A DNA stretch of 64,000 nucleotides from PALSA-693 sp963780345 (lineage in GTDB: Bacteria; Actinomycetota; Acidimicrobiia; Acidimicrobiales; Palsa-688), in contig CAWABU010000007.1 in assembly GCA_963780345.1 (NCBI GenBank), forward strand, positions 211,781-275,780, in the 5' to 3' direction. Positions within the stretch are counted from its first letter, which is position 1; each line of letters begins with the position of its first letter. The notes below the pieces were generated by a model. It saw only the letters and a program-made list of their open reading frames with translations, searched no databases and was not told where the DNA came from. Both the position numbers and the translations under genes were made by a program. Shown piece after piece: positions 51,348-61,655 of this stretch.

Positions 51348-51861
51348 CTAGCCCAGGCCGAGCTCCCGCAGGCGGTTGCGCATGGTCGTCTCGTCGCGTT
51401 CGAAGACCCGGCCCAGAGCGCAGGACGTCCTCCCGGCGGATGGTGATGACCTTGCCGTTGAAGTCACCCCGCTGGATCTGGATCATGCTCACATACCGGC
51501 GGAGGACCTCTTTCTCCGGAGCCTCCAGGGCGGCGAGACGGAGCAGGTCGATGCTGACCGGTTCCGAGACGGCGACCCGGTTGGGGCCATTGCCCGACAG
51601 GGGCGCATCGAAGCCGGACCCGGTGGAGCCCGGCCGGGGCAGCAGCTGATCAACCGGCACCCCGTACAGCTGGGCCAACCGCTGCAGGCGCAGCACGGAG
51701 ATGATTCGCTCGCCGCGCTCGTAGGCGCCCAGCACCGAGGCTTTGAACTCCCGGCCGGACGCCTCCTCGACCGCGAGAAGGGAAAGACTCTGCTGGCGAC
51801 GGAGATTCCTCAACCGCTCACCAACGGCCCGAGCGTAGGACAGGGGCATGTCGTCAGACAC
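51348..51861 (-). CDS. bldD: BldD-like transcriptional regulator, frame-interrupted near the C-terminus
   Basis: From GTG at 51861, with GGGAGG 7 bases upstream, the frame reads PLSYARAVGERLRNLRRQQS, LSLLAVEEASGREFKASVLG, AYERGERIISVLRLQRLAQL and YGVPVDQLLP, a BldD-type XRE HTH. The C-terminal domain RRYVSMIQIQRGDFNGKVIT is also BldD-like. The frame breaks at 51415-51422, where one extra C separates D-V-L from A-L-G-R-V-F-E-R-D; the other frame runs to TAG at 51350-51348. BldD is a c-di-GMP-responsive repressor of development in Streptomyces. Whether this copy binds c-di-GMP cannot be decided here. Confidence 0.82.
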
Positions 51862-51934
51862 TCGGCACCTCCCTGGATGCATGGTAGCGACGGGCGCCCG
51901 ATCAGATGTTCCCAGAGTGTAGTTTAGACCACGG

Positions 51935-54086
<2,152 letters not shown>

Positions 54087-54154
54087 GGGCGCAACCTACC
54101 GGTCGGGCCCGATCCATCCGTCGCGGCAGGGGCGGGCCTCAACGGCTTTCTTGC

Positions 54155-55318
54155 TCACGACGCCATCACCCCCACCAGAAGGCGGTGGCGATGATGCACG
54201 TAGAGGGCGATCAGGGCGGCGCCCTCGATCCAGGTGTACTCGCCGTCGTAGATGATCACCGCCACCACCAGCGTGGAGGCCGCCAGGGCGGCGACCAGGA
54301 GCGGCGGGAACACCAGGTTGAGCTGGGTCGGGCCCACCACCCGGCTCAACAGCACCAGGACCGGTGTGAGCAGCAGGGCCACCTGAAGAGGACTGTTGAG
54401 GGTGGTGCTGATGGCGTAATCCGGCTTGGCTCTCAGGGCGAAGCGGATGCCGACGCCGTGCTCGACGGCGTTGGCGGCGATGGCGACGATGACCAGTCCG
54501 GTAAAGGTCTCTGAGATGCCAAGCTGCTTGGTGGCGGACTCGAGGGGATTGACGAACCAGTCCGACGCCAGGGCGGCGGCCAGGCTGGCGACCGCGAGCA
54601 CGGTGATGGAGAGCCGGAGCGGCCAGGCGTCTGACGTCTCGACCTCGGCCGCTCCGTCGGGTTCCGCTTCGGCCGCGGCCTGGCGGCGCAGGTAGAAGGG
54701 CACGCTCGCCGCGTACACCACCAGGAGGGCGATGGCGCAGGCGTCGGAGAGCGCCGAGATATGTGCTGCGGCGGGCGTGTGGAGGTCGTTGGCCAGGGTC
54801 GGGACGACCAGGGCGGCGACGACGAGGAGCAGCAGGGAGGCGTTGAGGCGGGGTTCCTCAGGGTCGAAGTGCTGGACGCCATGACGAAGCCCGCCGGCGA
54901 CGAACGCGGTGCCGAGCACCAGCACGGTGTTGGCCAGTATGGAGCCGATCAGGGCCGATTGCACGACCGTCGTCAGTCCGGCGCGCAGGGCGAACAAGCC
55001 CACGAACAGCTCGGGCAGGTTTCCGAGCGTCGACTGCAGCAGTCCCGTCGAGCCCGGACCCATCCGCTCGCCCACCTGCTCGATGGCCTGCCCGATCAGG
55101 GCGGCCGCCGCCGCCAGGGCCAGCCCGGCCAGCACGAACCGGGTGACCGACCCGGCGCCGATCGCGGTGGCGATGCCAGCCACGCCCGTGAGCACGGCGG
55201 TGGCGCCGAGCGATACCCAGTGGCGGGTCTCGAGATGGCGCAGGTCGGCAGGCGCGCGGCATGGGCGGCGCCGACCGTAGCCGCCCAGAAGGGAGCGGAC
55301 GCCCGATGGGGCTAACAT
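54155..55318 (-). CDS. Ca2+/cation antiporter (CaCA family, ChaA/Vcx1-like)
   Basis: The 387-aa product has 11 or so hydrophobic segments and two alpha-repeat motifs: LLQSTLGNLPELFVGLFALR in the first half and VIVAIAANAVEHGVGIRFAL in the second. The first repeat has the G-N-x-x-E-L pattern; in the second, A-N-A-V-E-H replaces the usual G-N-A-x-E-H. It probably expels Ca2+ in exchange for H+ or Na+. The first 30 residues look like an extension, and a later start is possible. Confidence 0.82.
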   Translation of the reverse strand: MLAPSGVRSLLGGYGRRRPCRAPADLRHLETRHWVSLGATAVLTGVAGIATAIGAGSVTRFVLAGLALAAAAALIGQAIEQVGERMGPGSTGLLQSTLGNLPELFVGLFALRAGLTTVVQSALIGSILANTVLVLGTAFVAGGLRHGVQHFDPEEPRLNASLLLLVVAALVVPTLANDLHTPAAAHISALSDACAIALLVVYAASVPFYLRRQAAAEAEPDGAAEVETSDAWPLRLSITVLAVASLAAALASDWFVNPLESATKQLGISETFTGLVIVAIAANAVEHGVGIRFALRAKPDYAISTTLNSPLQVALLLTPVLVLLSRVVGPTQLNLVFPPLLVAALAASTLVVAVIIYDGEYTWIEGAALIALYVHHRHRLLVGVMAS

Positions 55319-55335
55319 GCTGGCCTGGCATGCCG

Positions 55336-55407
55336 GGCGGCGTGGCCGAGTGGTTTAGGCAGGGGCCTGCAAAGCCGCGTACAGCGGTTCGATTCCGCTC
55401 GCCGCCT
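55336..55407 (+). tRNA. tRNA-Cys (GCA)
   Basis: Acceptor arms GGCGGCG (55336-55342) and CGCCGCC (55400-55406) pair fully. The D arm has GAGTGGTTTAGGC, the anticodon loop is CTGCAAA with anticodon GCA, and the T arm AGCGG-TTCGATT-CCGCT is perfect. The discriminator is U and no CCA is encoded. The anticodon stem GGGGC/GCCGC holds one G-G mismatch, which is unusual for an otherwise sound tRNA. Confidence 0.92.
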
Positions 55408-55464
55408 CGGAGCGTTACCGTCGGAGCGCGTTTGGACTCCAGGTCACGTCAGAGGGAGGACATC

Positions 55465-56013
55465 ATGAGTGATGCGATCGACCGGTACCAACTGGCGGCG
55501 AGCGGCTTCGACCGACGGGTCAAAGCGGTACAGCCGGAACAGTGGGATGCCCCGTCTCCCTGCGAAGGTTGGACGGCCCGCGACGTGGTGGCCCACGTCG
55601 TCAACAACTACCGGTCCATGGCGGCGGCCGCGAGCGGTACCGAAGCGGCCCAGATGGCCCCGGGCGACGACCCGGGTCAGGCCTGGTCGGAGGCCTACCA
55701 GCGTATGGGCGATCTGACCGAGGATCCGGACCTGCTGGCCCACACCGTCAACGGGCCGACCGGTCCGGTGCCGCTGGAGCAGGCCCTGGGGAGCCTGGTG
55801 TCCATGGATACCCACGTTCACACGTGGGACCTGGCCCGCGCCGTCGGCGGCGACGAGCGTCTCGACCCCGGCGTCTCTCGTATGGCGTTCGAGATGCTCC
55901 AGCCCATGGATGCGATGATCCGCCAGCCGGGGGTCTTCGGGCCCAAGCTCGATCCGCCGGCCGACGCCGACGAGCAGACCCAACTCCTGTACTTCCTGGG
56001 CCGGCACGCCTGA
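55465..56013 (+). CDS. TIGR03086-like mycothiol-dependent maleylpyruvate isomerase-family protein
   Basis: The 182-aa product has the DinB_2/MDMPI N-terminal pattern: VQPEQWDAPSPCEGWTARDV, VAHVVNNYRSMA, and later MDTHVHTWDLARAVGGDERL with a His-x-His-x-x-D metal motif. TIGR03086 proteins belong to the mycothiol-dependent fold; the substrate is unknown. AGGGAGGA lies 5 bases before the ATG. It follows tRNA-Cys by 57 bases on the same strand. Confidence 0.82.
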   Translation: MSDAIDRYQLAASGFDRRVKAVQPEQWDAPSPCEGWTARDVVAHVVNNYRSMAAAASGTEAAQMAPGDDPGQAWSEAYQRMGDLTEDPDLLAHTVNGPTGPVPLEQALGSLVSMDTHVHTWDLARAVGGDERLDPGVSRMAFEMLQPMDAMIRQPGVFGPKLDPPADADEQTQLLYFLGRHA

Positions 56014-56160
56014 CGGCTGGACCGGACGGTCGCGCCGAGCCCGGCGAGCCGGGGCCGGATTACGGATTGCCGGCCCCACGGTGGTCCGGGGCAGGTGGGC
56101 CGGGGGCTTTTCTCCCGGCCCGAGTTATGGTCGCCGCCCGGCGGGTGCGCCGGCGGCCTT

Positions 56161-58056
56161 TCAGTCGATGGCGGACACGGCCTGCTCCGCCTCGATGAGC
56201 CGGCCCAGGGCATCGATCAACGCCAGGTGGGTGAAGGCCTGCGGGAAGTTGCCGAGGTGCTCACCGGTGGTGGCGTCGATCTCCTCCGCGTACAACTGCA
56301 GGGGGCCGGCAAAGGAGAGCAGCTTCTTGGCCAGGGCCACGGCCCGATCGCGCTCGCCGATCATGGCCAGGGCAGTCACCAACCAGAAGGAGCAGATGGT
56401 GAACGTCCCCTCCCTGCCTTCGAAGCCCGTGTCCGTGGTGTCGACCTTGTAACGCAGCACCAGCCCGTCCTCGGTCAGCTCGTCGGCGATGGCCAGGACG
56501 GTGGTGCGAAGCCGTTCATCGTTGGTCGGCAGGAATCCGAGGATGGGGATGAGGAGCAGGGAAGCGTCGAGCTCGTCGTTGCCGTAGTGCTGGCGGAACC
56601 GGCCGCGCTCGTCCACGCCCTTGTCCAGGATCTCGGCCTTGAGCTCGTCCGCAGCCTGGCGCCAGCGGTCGGCCCGCTCCTGGTCCTGACGGGTCCTGGC
56701 CATGTCGCTGCCGCGGTCGAGCGCCACCCAGCACAACACCTTGGAGGCGGTGAAGTACTGAGGGTCGCCGCGGATCTCCCAGATGCCCTGATCGGGGTCA
56801 GCGGCATGACGGATGGCGTTTTCCACCAGACCGGCCATCATTTCCCAGGTGGAGTGGACGATCTGCGCCGCGCCCTGGCGCAGATAGGTGTCGACGGCGT
56901 CGAGCAGCATTCCCCACACGTCGTTTTGGTGCTGATCCCAGGCCCCGTTGCCCACCCGCACCGGCCGGCTGTTGCGGTAGCCGGTCAGGTGGTCGAGGGT
57001 GCGCTCGGTGAGGTCGGTTTCGCCGCCGATGCCGTACATGATCTGTATTCCGTAGTCGGAGTCGGTCCCACCCGCCACCGCCTCGATGATGAAGGCGAAA
57101 TACTCGAGCGCCTCCCACTCGAAGCCGAGCCGGTAGAGCGAACGCAGCATGAACGACGAATCCCGGATCCAGGTGTAGCGGTAATCCCAGTTGCGGGCTC
57201 CACCCGGGGTCTCGGGCAGCGAGGTGGTGGCGGCGGCCATGATGGCCCCGGTGGGGGCGTAACTCAGGCCCTTCAGGGTCAGGGCGCTGCGCTCGATGTA
57301 ACTGCGCCACGGATGATCGGGAAAGGTTCCCGTCGAGAGCCAATCCCGCCAGTAGCGCACCGTGTCCTCGCACTGGGCCTCGGCCTCCTCGACCGACGTC
57401 GGGACGTTTCCGCCCCACGACACGGCCACGAACGCCGTGTCGCCCCGATTGAGGGTCGAGCGGGCGTAACAGCGAGCGCCGGCGGTCCCGAGGCGCAGGC
57501 TCGACGTCACCGTCAACGCCGGGTCCCCGGCGGGCGGCTGCACGGTCATCCGGCGGTAGCCGTCGCCGTCGTAGACCCAGGTTCCTCCCAGCTCTCCGTA
57601 CTCGAAGATCGGAGCCGCGTTGATCATCACTTCCACCCGACCCTCGATGCAGCTGGCCAGGCGCAGAAGGGTGCCGGTCGGAGCGGAGTCCCCCGGAGCC
57701 CGCCGGTATTCCGTCCGGCGCTGGTCGCCCTCGACCGGGCGAACCACCATGAGGTCCTGGACAATCAACCAGCCGGTCGGGGTATGCCAGGTGGTCTCCA
57801 AGACCATGGTTCCGGGCAGGTAGCGTCGCTGGTGCGGTACCTGGGTGCTGGTGGGTCCGAACCGAAAGAGTCCGGCGGTGCGGTCGAGAAGGGCCCCGAA
57901 CACGCTCGGCGAGTCGGGCCGGGGGAGGGACAGCCATTCCACCGCCCCGTTGGGCGCGACCAGACAGTTGTTTTCGCAGTCGGAGAGGAAGCCATAGTCG
58001 GCGATCGGCGGGAATCCGCCTGAAGCCTGCTCGGTACTGATTTCGGCGTTGGCCAT
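56161..58056 (-). CDS. GH15 family glycoside hydrolase (trehalase/glucoamylase-like)
   Basis: The 631-aa product shows the actinobacterial GH15 pattern: an N-terminal beta domain (PIADYGFLSDCENNCLVAPN, GAVEWLSLPRPDSPSVFGAL), then SLPETPGGARNWDYRYTWIR, DSSFMLRSLYRLGF, and a later EGREGTFTICSFWLVTALAM, where the catalytic Glu lies. The end is ATTGEHLGNFPQAFTHLALI. Mycobacterial relatives act as trehalases; glucoamylase activity is the alternative. It may act with GlgX and the MGH1-type enzyme in storage-sugar use. Confidence 0.87.
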   Translation of the reverse strand: MANAEISTEQASGGFPPIADYGFLSDCENNCLVAPNGAVEWLSLPRPDSPSVFGALLDRTAGLFRFGPTSTQVPHQRRYLPGTMVLETTWHTPTGWLIVQDLMVVRPVEGDQRRTEYRRAPGDSAPTGTLLRLASCIEGRVEVMINAAPIFEYGELGGTWVYDGDGYRRMTVQPPAGDPALTVTSSLRLGTAGARCYARSTLNRGDTAFVAVSWGGNVPTSVEEAEAQCEDTVRYWRDWLSTGTFPDHPWRSYIERSALTLKGLSYAPTGAIMAAATTSLPETPGGARNWDYRYTWIRDSSFMLRSLYRLGFEWEALEYFAFIIEAVAGGTDSDYGIQIMYGIGGETDLTERTLDHLTGYRNSRPVRVGNGAWDQHQNDVWGMLLDAVDTYLRQGAAQIVHSTWEMMAGLVENAIRHAADPDQGIWEIRGDPQYFTASKVLCWVALDRGSDMARTRQDQERADRWRQAADELKAEILDKGVDERGRFRQHYGNDELDASLLLIPILGFLPTNDERLRTTVLAIADELTEDGLVLRYKVDTTDTGFEGREGTFTICSFWLVTALAMIGERDRAVALAKKLLSFAGPLQLYAEEIDATTGEHLGNFPQAFTHLALIDALGRLIEAEQAVSAID

Positions 58057-58149
58057 GCCGGGATCCTAGAGGAGTGGCCCTGGAGACGTGCCGTTGCCGA
58101 AATTACTGGTTCTCGGCCGGAGTCGAGGAGGTGCCGAGCCCGCGCCGCT

Positions 58150-59313
58150 TCAGGATTGGTCCTCGCCCAAGCGATCCATGGCGAAGGCTTCGGCCGCCAC
58201 AGGACGCCGGCCGGTCATGATCCATTCCGTCAGGAGGGCTCCAGTGGCCGGCCCCATCAGGATCCCGGTCCGGTAATGCCCGGACGTCATCCAGGCGTTG
58301 TCGATATCTGGCAGCCGATCGATCACGGGGAGGCCGTCGGGATGGTGCGGACGCCAGCAACACCAGCGGTGGGTGACCGGTACCCCCTCGGCCGCCGGTA
58401 AGGCGACGGCGAGACGGTGGCGAAGACCGGAGATGACCTCCTCCCGTACCGCCGGGCTGTCATCACCGAGGTCGAGGGTGCCGCCGACCAGGAGCCGTCC
58501 GCCTGGCAACGGCGTGGCGACATCGGCGACGACGCCCGGTAGCCGGACGGGTGTCGGGGCCGTGACGAGCAGGTGCCCCTTGATCCGGCGACCCGGAAGC
58601 CGCACGTCGAGTCCATCGAGGGCGGGCGGGCTGCCGGTGGCAAACACGGTGATATCAGGGCTCACCGGCCCGGACGTGGTGGACACCGTCGTCAGCCGTC
58701 TGGCCTTGATGGTGACGCCGGTGGCGGCCACTCTCGTCGTCACGTGGGCAATCCCCGAGGCCAGCCGGGCCAGGGCTCGAAGCGGATTGAGCCGGGCCTG
58801 GTGAGGAATTAAGGCGGCGGTGGTGGAAGCGCCGAGCGACGGGATGAGGCGGCGAACCTCCGCGTCCTGGAGCCACCGGACGGTCGCGGGAGGGTCGGCC
58901 AGGAAGGCCGGTTCGTGGGGGGCCAGGCCGACCCAGTCGAGGTCGACGAGGCCGATTCCTCCCGGGTGGTTCGCCTCCAGGACCCTCCAGTGGTCGAGGC
59001 CGGCACGGCCCAACTCCACGAGGGATGCGGGGTCACGACCGTGATGGGTCTCGGGCAGCAGCAGACCCGCGGCCCCGCTCGTGGTCCCAGCGCCCAGCTG
59101 CTCGGCCTCGATCAGCAGGACCGAGCCCAGGCCGGCGACCTGACAGGCGGCAGCAATGGCCACCCCCAAGATCCCGCCACCGACCACCAGCACGTCGGGT
59201 CGCGGCTGAAAGTCACCCGGCCCCGGGTCGAGGCTGACGCGCTCGGCCTCGTCGAGCTCCTCCATCCAGTACCGGTCGCCGGTGACAGTGCTACCCGGGG
59301 TCTGGTCCATCAC
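58150..59313 (-). CDS. FAD-dependent oxidoreductase (DAO family, glycine oxidase/ThiO-like)
   Basis: The 387-aa product has the FAD motif DVLVVGGGILGVAIAAACQV near residue 40, LIEAEQLGAGTTSGAAGLLL, a substrate-domain part (HQARLNPLRALARLASGI), and a C-terminal SGHYRTGILMGPATGALLTE that matches the ThiO/DAO end. Thiamine biosynthesis neighbours are absent, so the substrate is uncertain. It is divergent from the secreted DUF5666-like gene. Confidence 0.78.
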   Translation of the reverse strand: MMDQTPGSTVTGDRYWMEELDEAERVSLDPGPGDFQPRPDVLVVGGGILGVAIAAACQVAGLGSVLLIEAEQLGAGTTSGAAGLLLPETHHGRDPASLVELGRAGLDHWRVLEANHPGGIGLVDLDWVGLAPHEPAFLADPPATVRWLQDAEVRRLIPSLGASTTAALIPHQARLNPLRALARLASGIAHVTTRVAATGVTIKARRLTTVSTTSGPVSPDITVFATGSPPALDGLDVRLPGRRIKGHLLVTAPTPVRLPGVVADVATPLPGGRLLVGGTLDLGDDSPAVREEVISGLRHRLAVALPAAEGVPVTHRWCCWRPHHPDGLPVIDRLPDIDNAWMTSGHYRTGILMGPATGALLTEWIMTGRRPVAAEAFAMDRLGEDQS

Positions 59314-59436
59314 GGGGCTTCCTCTTTCCCATCACCGACCGAAGCGCAGTTCAGGATTCTTTCAGGTGGCTCTGCCCTGAGCCTCAGGTGGGTTTGGGAA
59401 ACTGGATACGGATCATCCACCCCTGGAGGCCACCCG

Positions 59437-60091
59437 ATGCCAGACGAACCCACGCCCCAGCAGCCGGAGATGTCCGCCGCAGGCAGCACGCGACGATTCG
59501 GGCGGATCCCGCGGGCGATGATGGTTGGCGGGTTGACCGCCGGACTGGCCCTGGGGGGCGCGGGGATCGCGTTTGCGGCCAGTTCGGGCTCGTCGACACC
59601 GAGTACCACCACTCCGTCCAAGCCGGCCGGTCCCGGGGCCCGGGCACCCGAATCGGGGCTTCAGGGGGTTCGGGCCGGGAGGACCCCTCGGGTTCGGCGG
59701 TCTCGGCGGGCTGGGGCGGGTCCTGCATGGTGAGTTCACGACCAAGGCCCCGAGCGGGGGTTATCGCACGGTAGAGGTCCAGGTCGGTCAGGTGACCGCC
59801 GTCAGTAAGAGCTCGATCACCGTGCAAAGCGCCGACCAGTATCGTCATACCTACGCCGTCACCGCGTCCACCATGGTGGACGCGGAGCGGGATGGGATCG
59901 GCTCGGTGGCCCAGGGCGATCAGGTCCAGGTCCTGGCGACGAAAGTCAATGGCAGCGACACGGCGACCAACATCGTCGACACGACGAAGATCGGTGCCAG
60001 CCGAAAAGGCTTCGGTTTCGGCCCTCGCACGGGCCCGATCCCGACCCCGACCAAGCCCACGGCGCCGGCCACCCAGTCGGCGGCGATCTAG
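59437..60091 (+). CDS. DUF5666-like exported protein, frame-interrupted
   Basis: ATG at 59437 opens a frame with a hydrophobic segment (AMMVGGLTAGLALGGAGIAF, about 28-47), followed by A-A-S and a Ser/Thr/Pro linker, as in a signal peptide or membrane anchor. The frame then degenerates. The second frame reads a Gly/Phe-rich stretch and QVGQVTAVSKSSITVQSADQ, YRHTYAVTASTMVDA, GDQVQVLATKVNG to TAG at 60091. The switch lies near 59620-59660 in a G/C-run region. DUF5666 is a beta-domain of unknown function in exported proteins. Confidence 0.65.
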
Positions 60092-60159
60092 CCCGACCGA
60101 CCGCAGGGAGCTTCCCCTCCCGGCGAGCCTGTCCGGCTGGCTCTGGCGTCGATGGGTCG

Positions 60160-60348
60160 TCAGGGGCCGCCCGCTCCTCGCAGGAACCAGCCGGCCCAGC
60201 CATGCGAGCGACGAAGCTCCTGCCGGGCCTGAGCCAGCTCAGCCTCGATCACCTCTCGTTGCTCGGGTGGGGGGTCGCCGCGGAGCAGTTCCTCGAGATG
60301 GTGAATCCGTTGACGCAGCCAATGGCGGCCATTGATCACACCCGGCAT
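60160..60348 (-). CDS. Small coiled-coil protein, unknown function
   Basis: The 62-aa product reads NGRHWLRQRIHHLEELLRGD and EQREVIEAELAQARQELRRS, two amphipathic helices around a G-D-P-P-P turn, so a helical hairpin is likely. The ending GWAGWFLRGAGGP is hydrophobic. I do not recognise a family. Composition and helix periodicity support a real gene. It lies about 95 bp downstream of the citrate synthase stop, on the same strand. Confidence 0.5.
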   Translation of the reverse strand: MPGVINGRHWLRQRIHHLEELLRGDPPPEQREVIEAELAQARQELRRSHGWAGWFLRGAGGP

Positions 60349-60443
60349 GCGGACCAGCCTAGGGGCGGCAGGTCAGGTAGGTGAGCCGGAAGCCGGCGTG
60401 AGCCGGCTTCGCGGCAGGAAGGTCGGCCGGCTCCGGGAGGGGC

Positions 60444-61634
60444 TCACGGTGCCGCCGGCACTGGCTCGGGCGCCGGCGGGCCGACATACCGGGCGGCAGG
60501 GCGGATGAGCTGCCGTACGGCGGCCTGCTCGGCGATGTTGGCGCCCCAGCCGATGACCCGGCTGACGGCAAAGGTCGGGGTGAACAGCTCGCGAGGAAGG
60601 CCACAGCGATCCATCACCACACCCGCATAGAACTCGACGTTGGTGTAGAGCGGGTTCGCGGGCTTCAACTCGGCGAGCAGCCGGAGCACCGTCTGTTCAA
60701 TCTCCATGGCGAGCTGCGCCACGTCGCCTCCGAGCGAGAGGGCCACCTCGCGAAGGAACCGGGAGCGCGGATCTTCGGTCCGGTAGACGGCGTGGCCGAA
60801 GCCCATGATCCGATCGCCGCGGGTGATCGCCTCTCGAATGTACGGCTCGGCGCGTTCGGGGGAGCCGATGGCGTCGATGGTGTCCAGGGCCCGGCTCGGC
60901 GCCCCTCCATGCAGGGGCCCCGATAGCGCCCCGATGGCCCCCACCACGGCGGCGGCGGCGTCGGCGCCCGTCGAGGTGATGACCCTGGCGGTGAAGGTGG
61001 ACGCATTGAAGCCGTGATCGACGGTGAGGATCAGGTATTGCTCGAGCGCCCGGGCCAAGGCCGGGTCTGGGCGCCGGCCGGTCACCATCCAGAGGTAGTT
61101 GGCGGCGTGATCCAGTTCGGGGTCGGGCTCGACCGGCTCGTGGCCGGCGGCCAGGCGGTACAGGGCGGCTACCAGGGTGGGCGTGGCCGCGATCAGCCGG
61201 ATCAGGTCGGCGCGGGCGGAGGCGGCGTCAAGATCCCACAGCGGTTGGAACTCGCAGGCCGCGCCAAACCCGGAGACGGCCGTGCGCAGCGCGGCCATGG
61301 GACCGGCCGCCCTGCTCACGCCGGCGATGGCCGGCAGCGCCTCCAGCAGGACTGGGGGAAGCCGACGGGCCTGGCGAACCTCGGACGCGAAGCCCTGGCG
61401 CGCCCTGGCCTCGCCGGGGAGGGAGCCGTCGAAGAGGAGCTGCCACACCTCCTCCAGGCTGCGATGGCGAGCCAGCTCCGTGGCCGAGTACTGGCGGTAA
61501 TGGTAGAAGCCCTCCAGACCGCGTACATCACCGATTTCGGTGTCGGTGACGGCCAGCCCTTTGAGGCCGGGTGGGACGGGGAGCGGGGTCGTCGTTGCTG
61601 TCGTCACGTCATCAATCTTGACACTTCGCCGCAT
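60444..61634 (-). CDS. Citrate synthase (actinobacterial citrate synthase 2 type)
   Basis: From ATG at 61634 the product is 396 aa. It has PPGLKGLAVTDTEIGDVRGL, EGFYHYRQYSATELARHRSL, the catalytic His in GPLHGGAPSRALDT, the second His in IMGFGHAVYRTEDPRSRFL, and TNVEFYAGVVMDRCGLPREL, FTPTFAVSRVIGWGANIAEQ. The NVEFY (Glu in place of Asp) form is shared by the actinobacterial CitA-like group. It condenses oxaloacetate and acetyl-CoA. TTG at 61643 would overlap the palindrome; GTG about 30 bases downstream is another option. It is divergent from an HTH-citrate-synthase hybrid. Confidence 0.88.
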   Translation of the reverse strand: MRRSVKIDDVTTATTTPLPVPPGLKGLAVTDTEIGDVRGLEGFYHYRQYSATELARHRSLEEVWQLLFDGSLPGEARARQGFASEVRQARRLPPVLLEALPAIAGVSRAAGPMAALRTAVSGFGAACEFQPLWDLDAASARADLIRLIAATPTLVAALYRLAAGHEPVEPDPELDHAANYLWMVTGRRPDPALARALEQYLILTVDHGFNASTFTARVITSTGADAAAAVVGAIGALSGPLHGGAPSRALDTIDAIGSPERAEPYIREAITRGDRIMGFGHAVYRTEDPRSRFLREVALSLGGDVAQLAMEIEQTVLRLLAELKPANPLYTNVEFYAGVVMDRCGLPRELFTPTFAVSRVIGWGANIAEQAAVRQLIRPAARYVGPPAPEPVPAAP

Positions 61635-61635
61635 A

Positions 61636-61655
61636 TCGATCAATATTGATCAATG
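61636..61655. promoter_or_regulatory. Palindromic operator candidate between the two citrate synthase genes
   Basis: GATCAATATTGATC (61639-61652) is a perfect 14-bp palindrome; allowing one mismatched pair it extends to 20 bp (ATCGATCAATATTGATCAAT). It is a rare AT-rich patch in GC-rich DNA and fills the gap between the divergent start codons at 61634 and 61653. Both transcripts would have almost no leader. It is a likely binding site for the HTH-citrate-synthase hybrid; that is inference. Confidence 0.6.
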
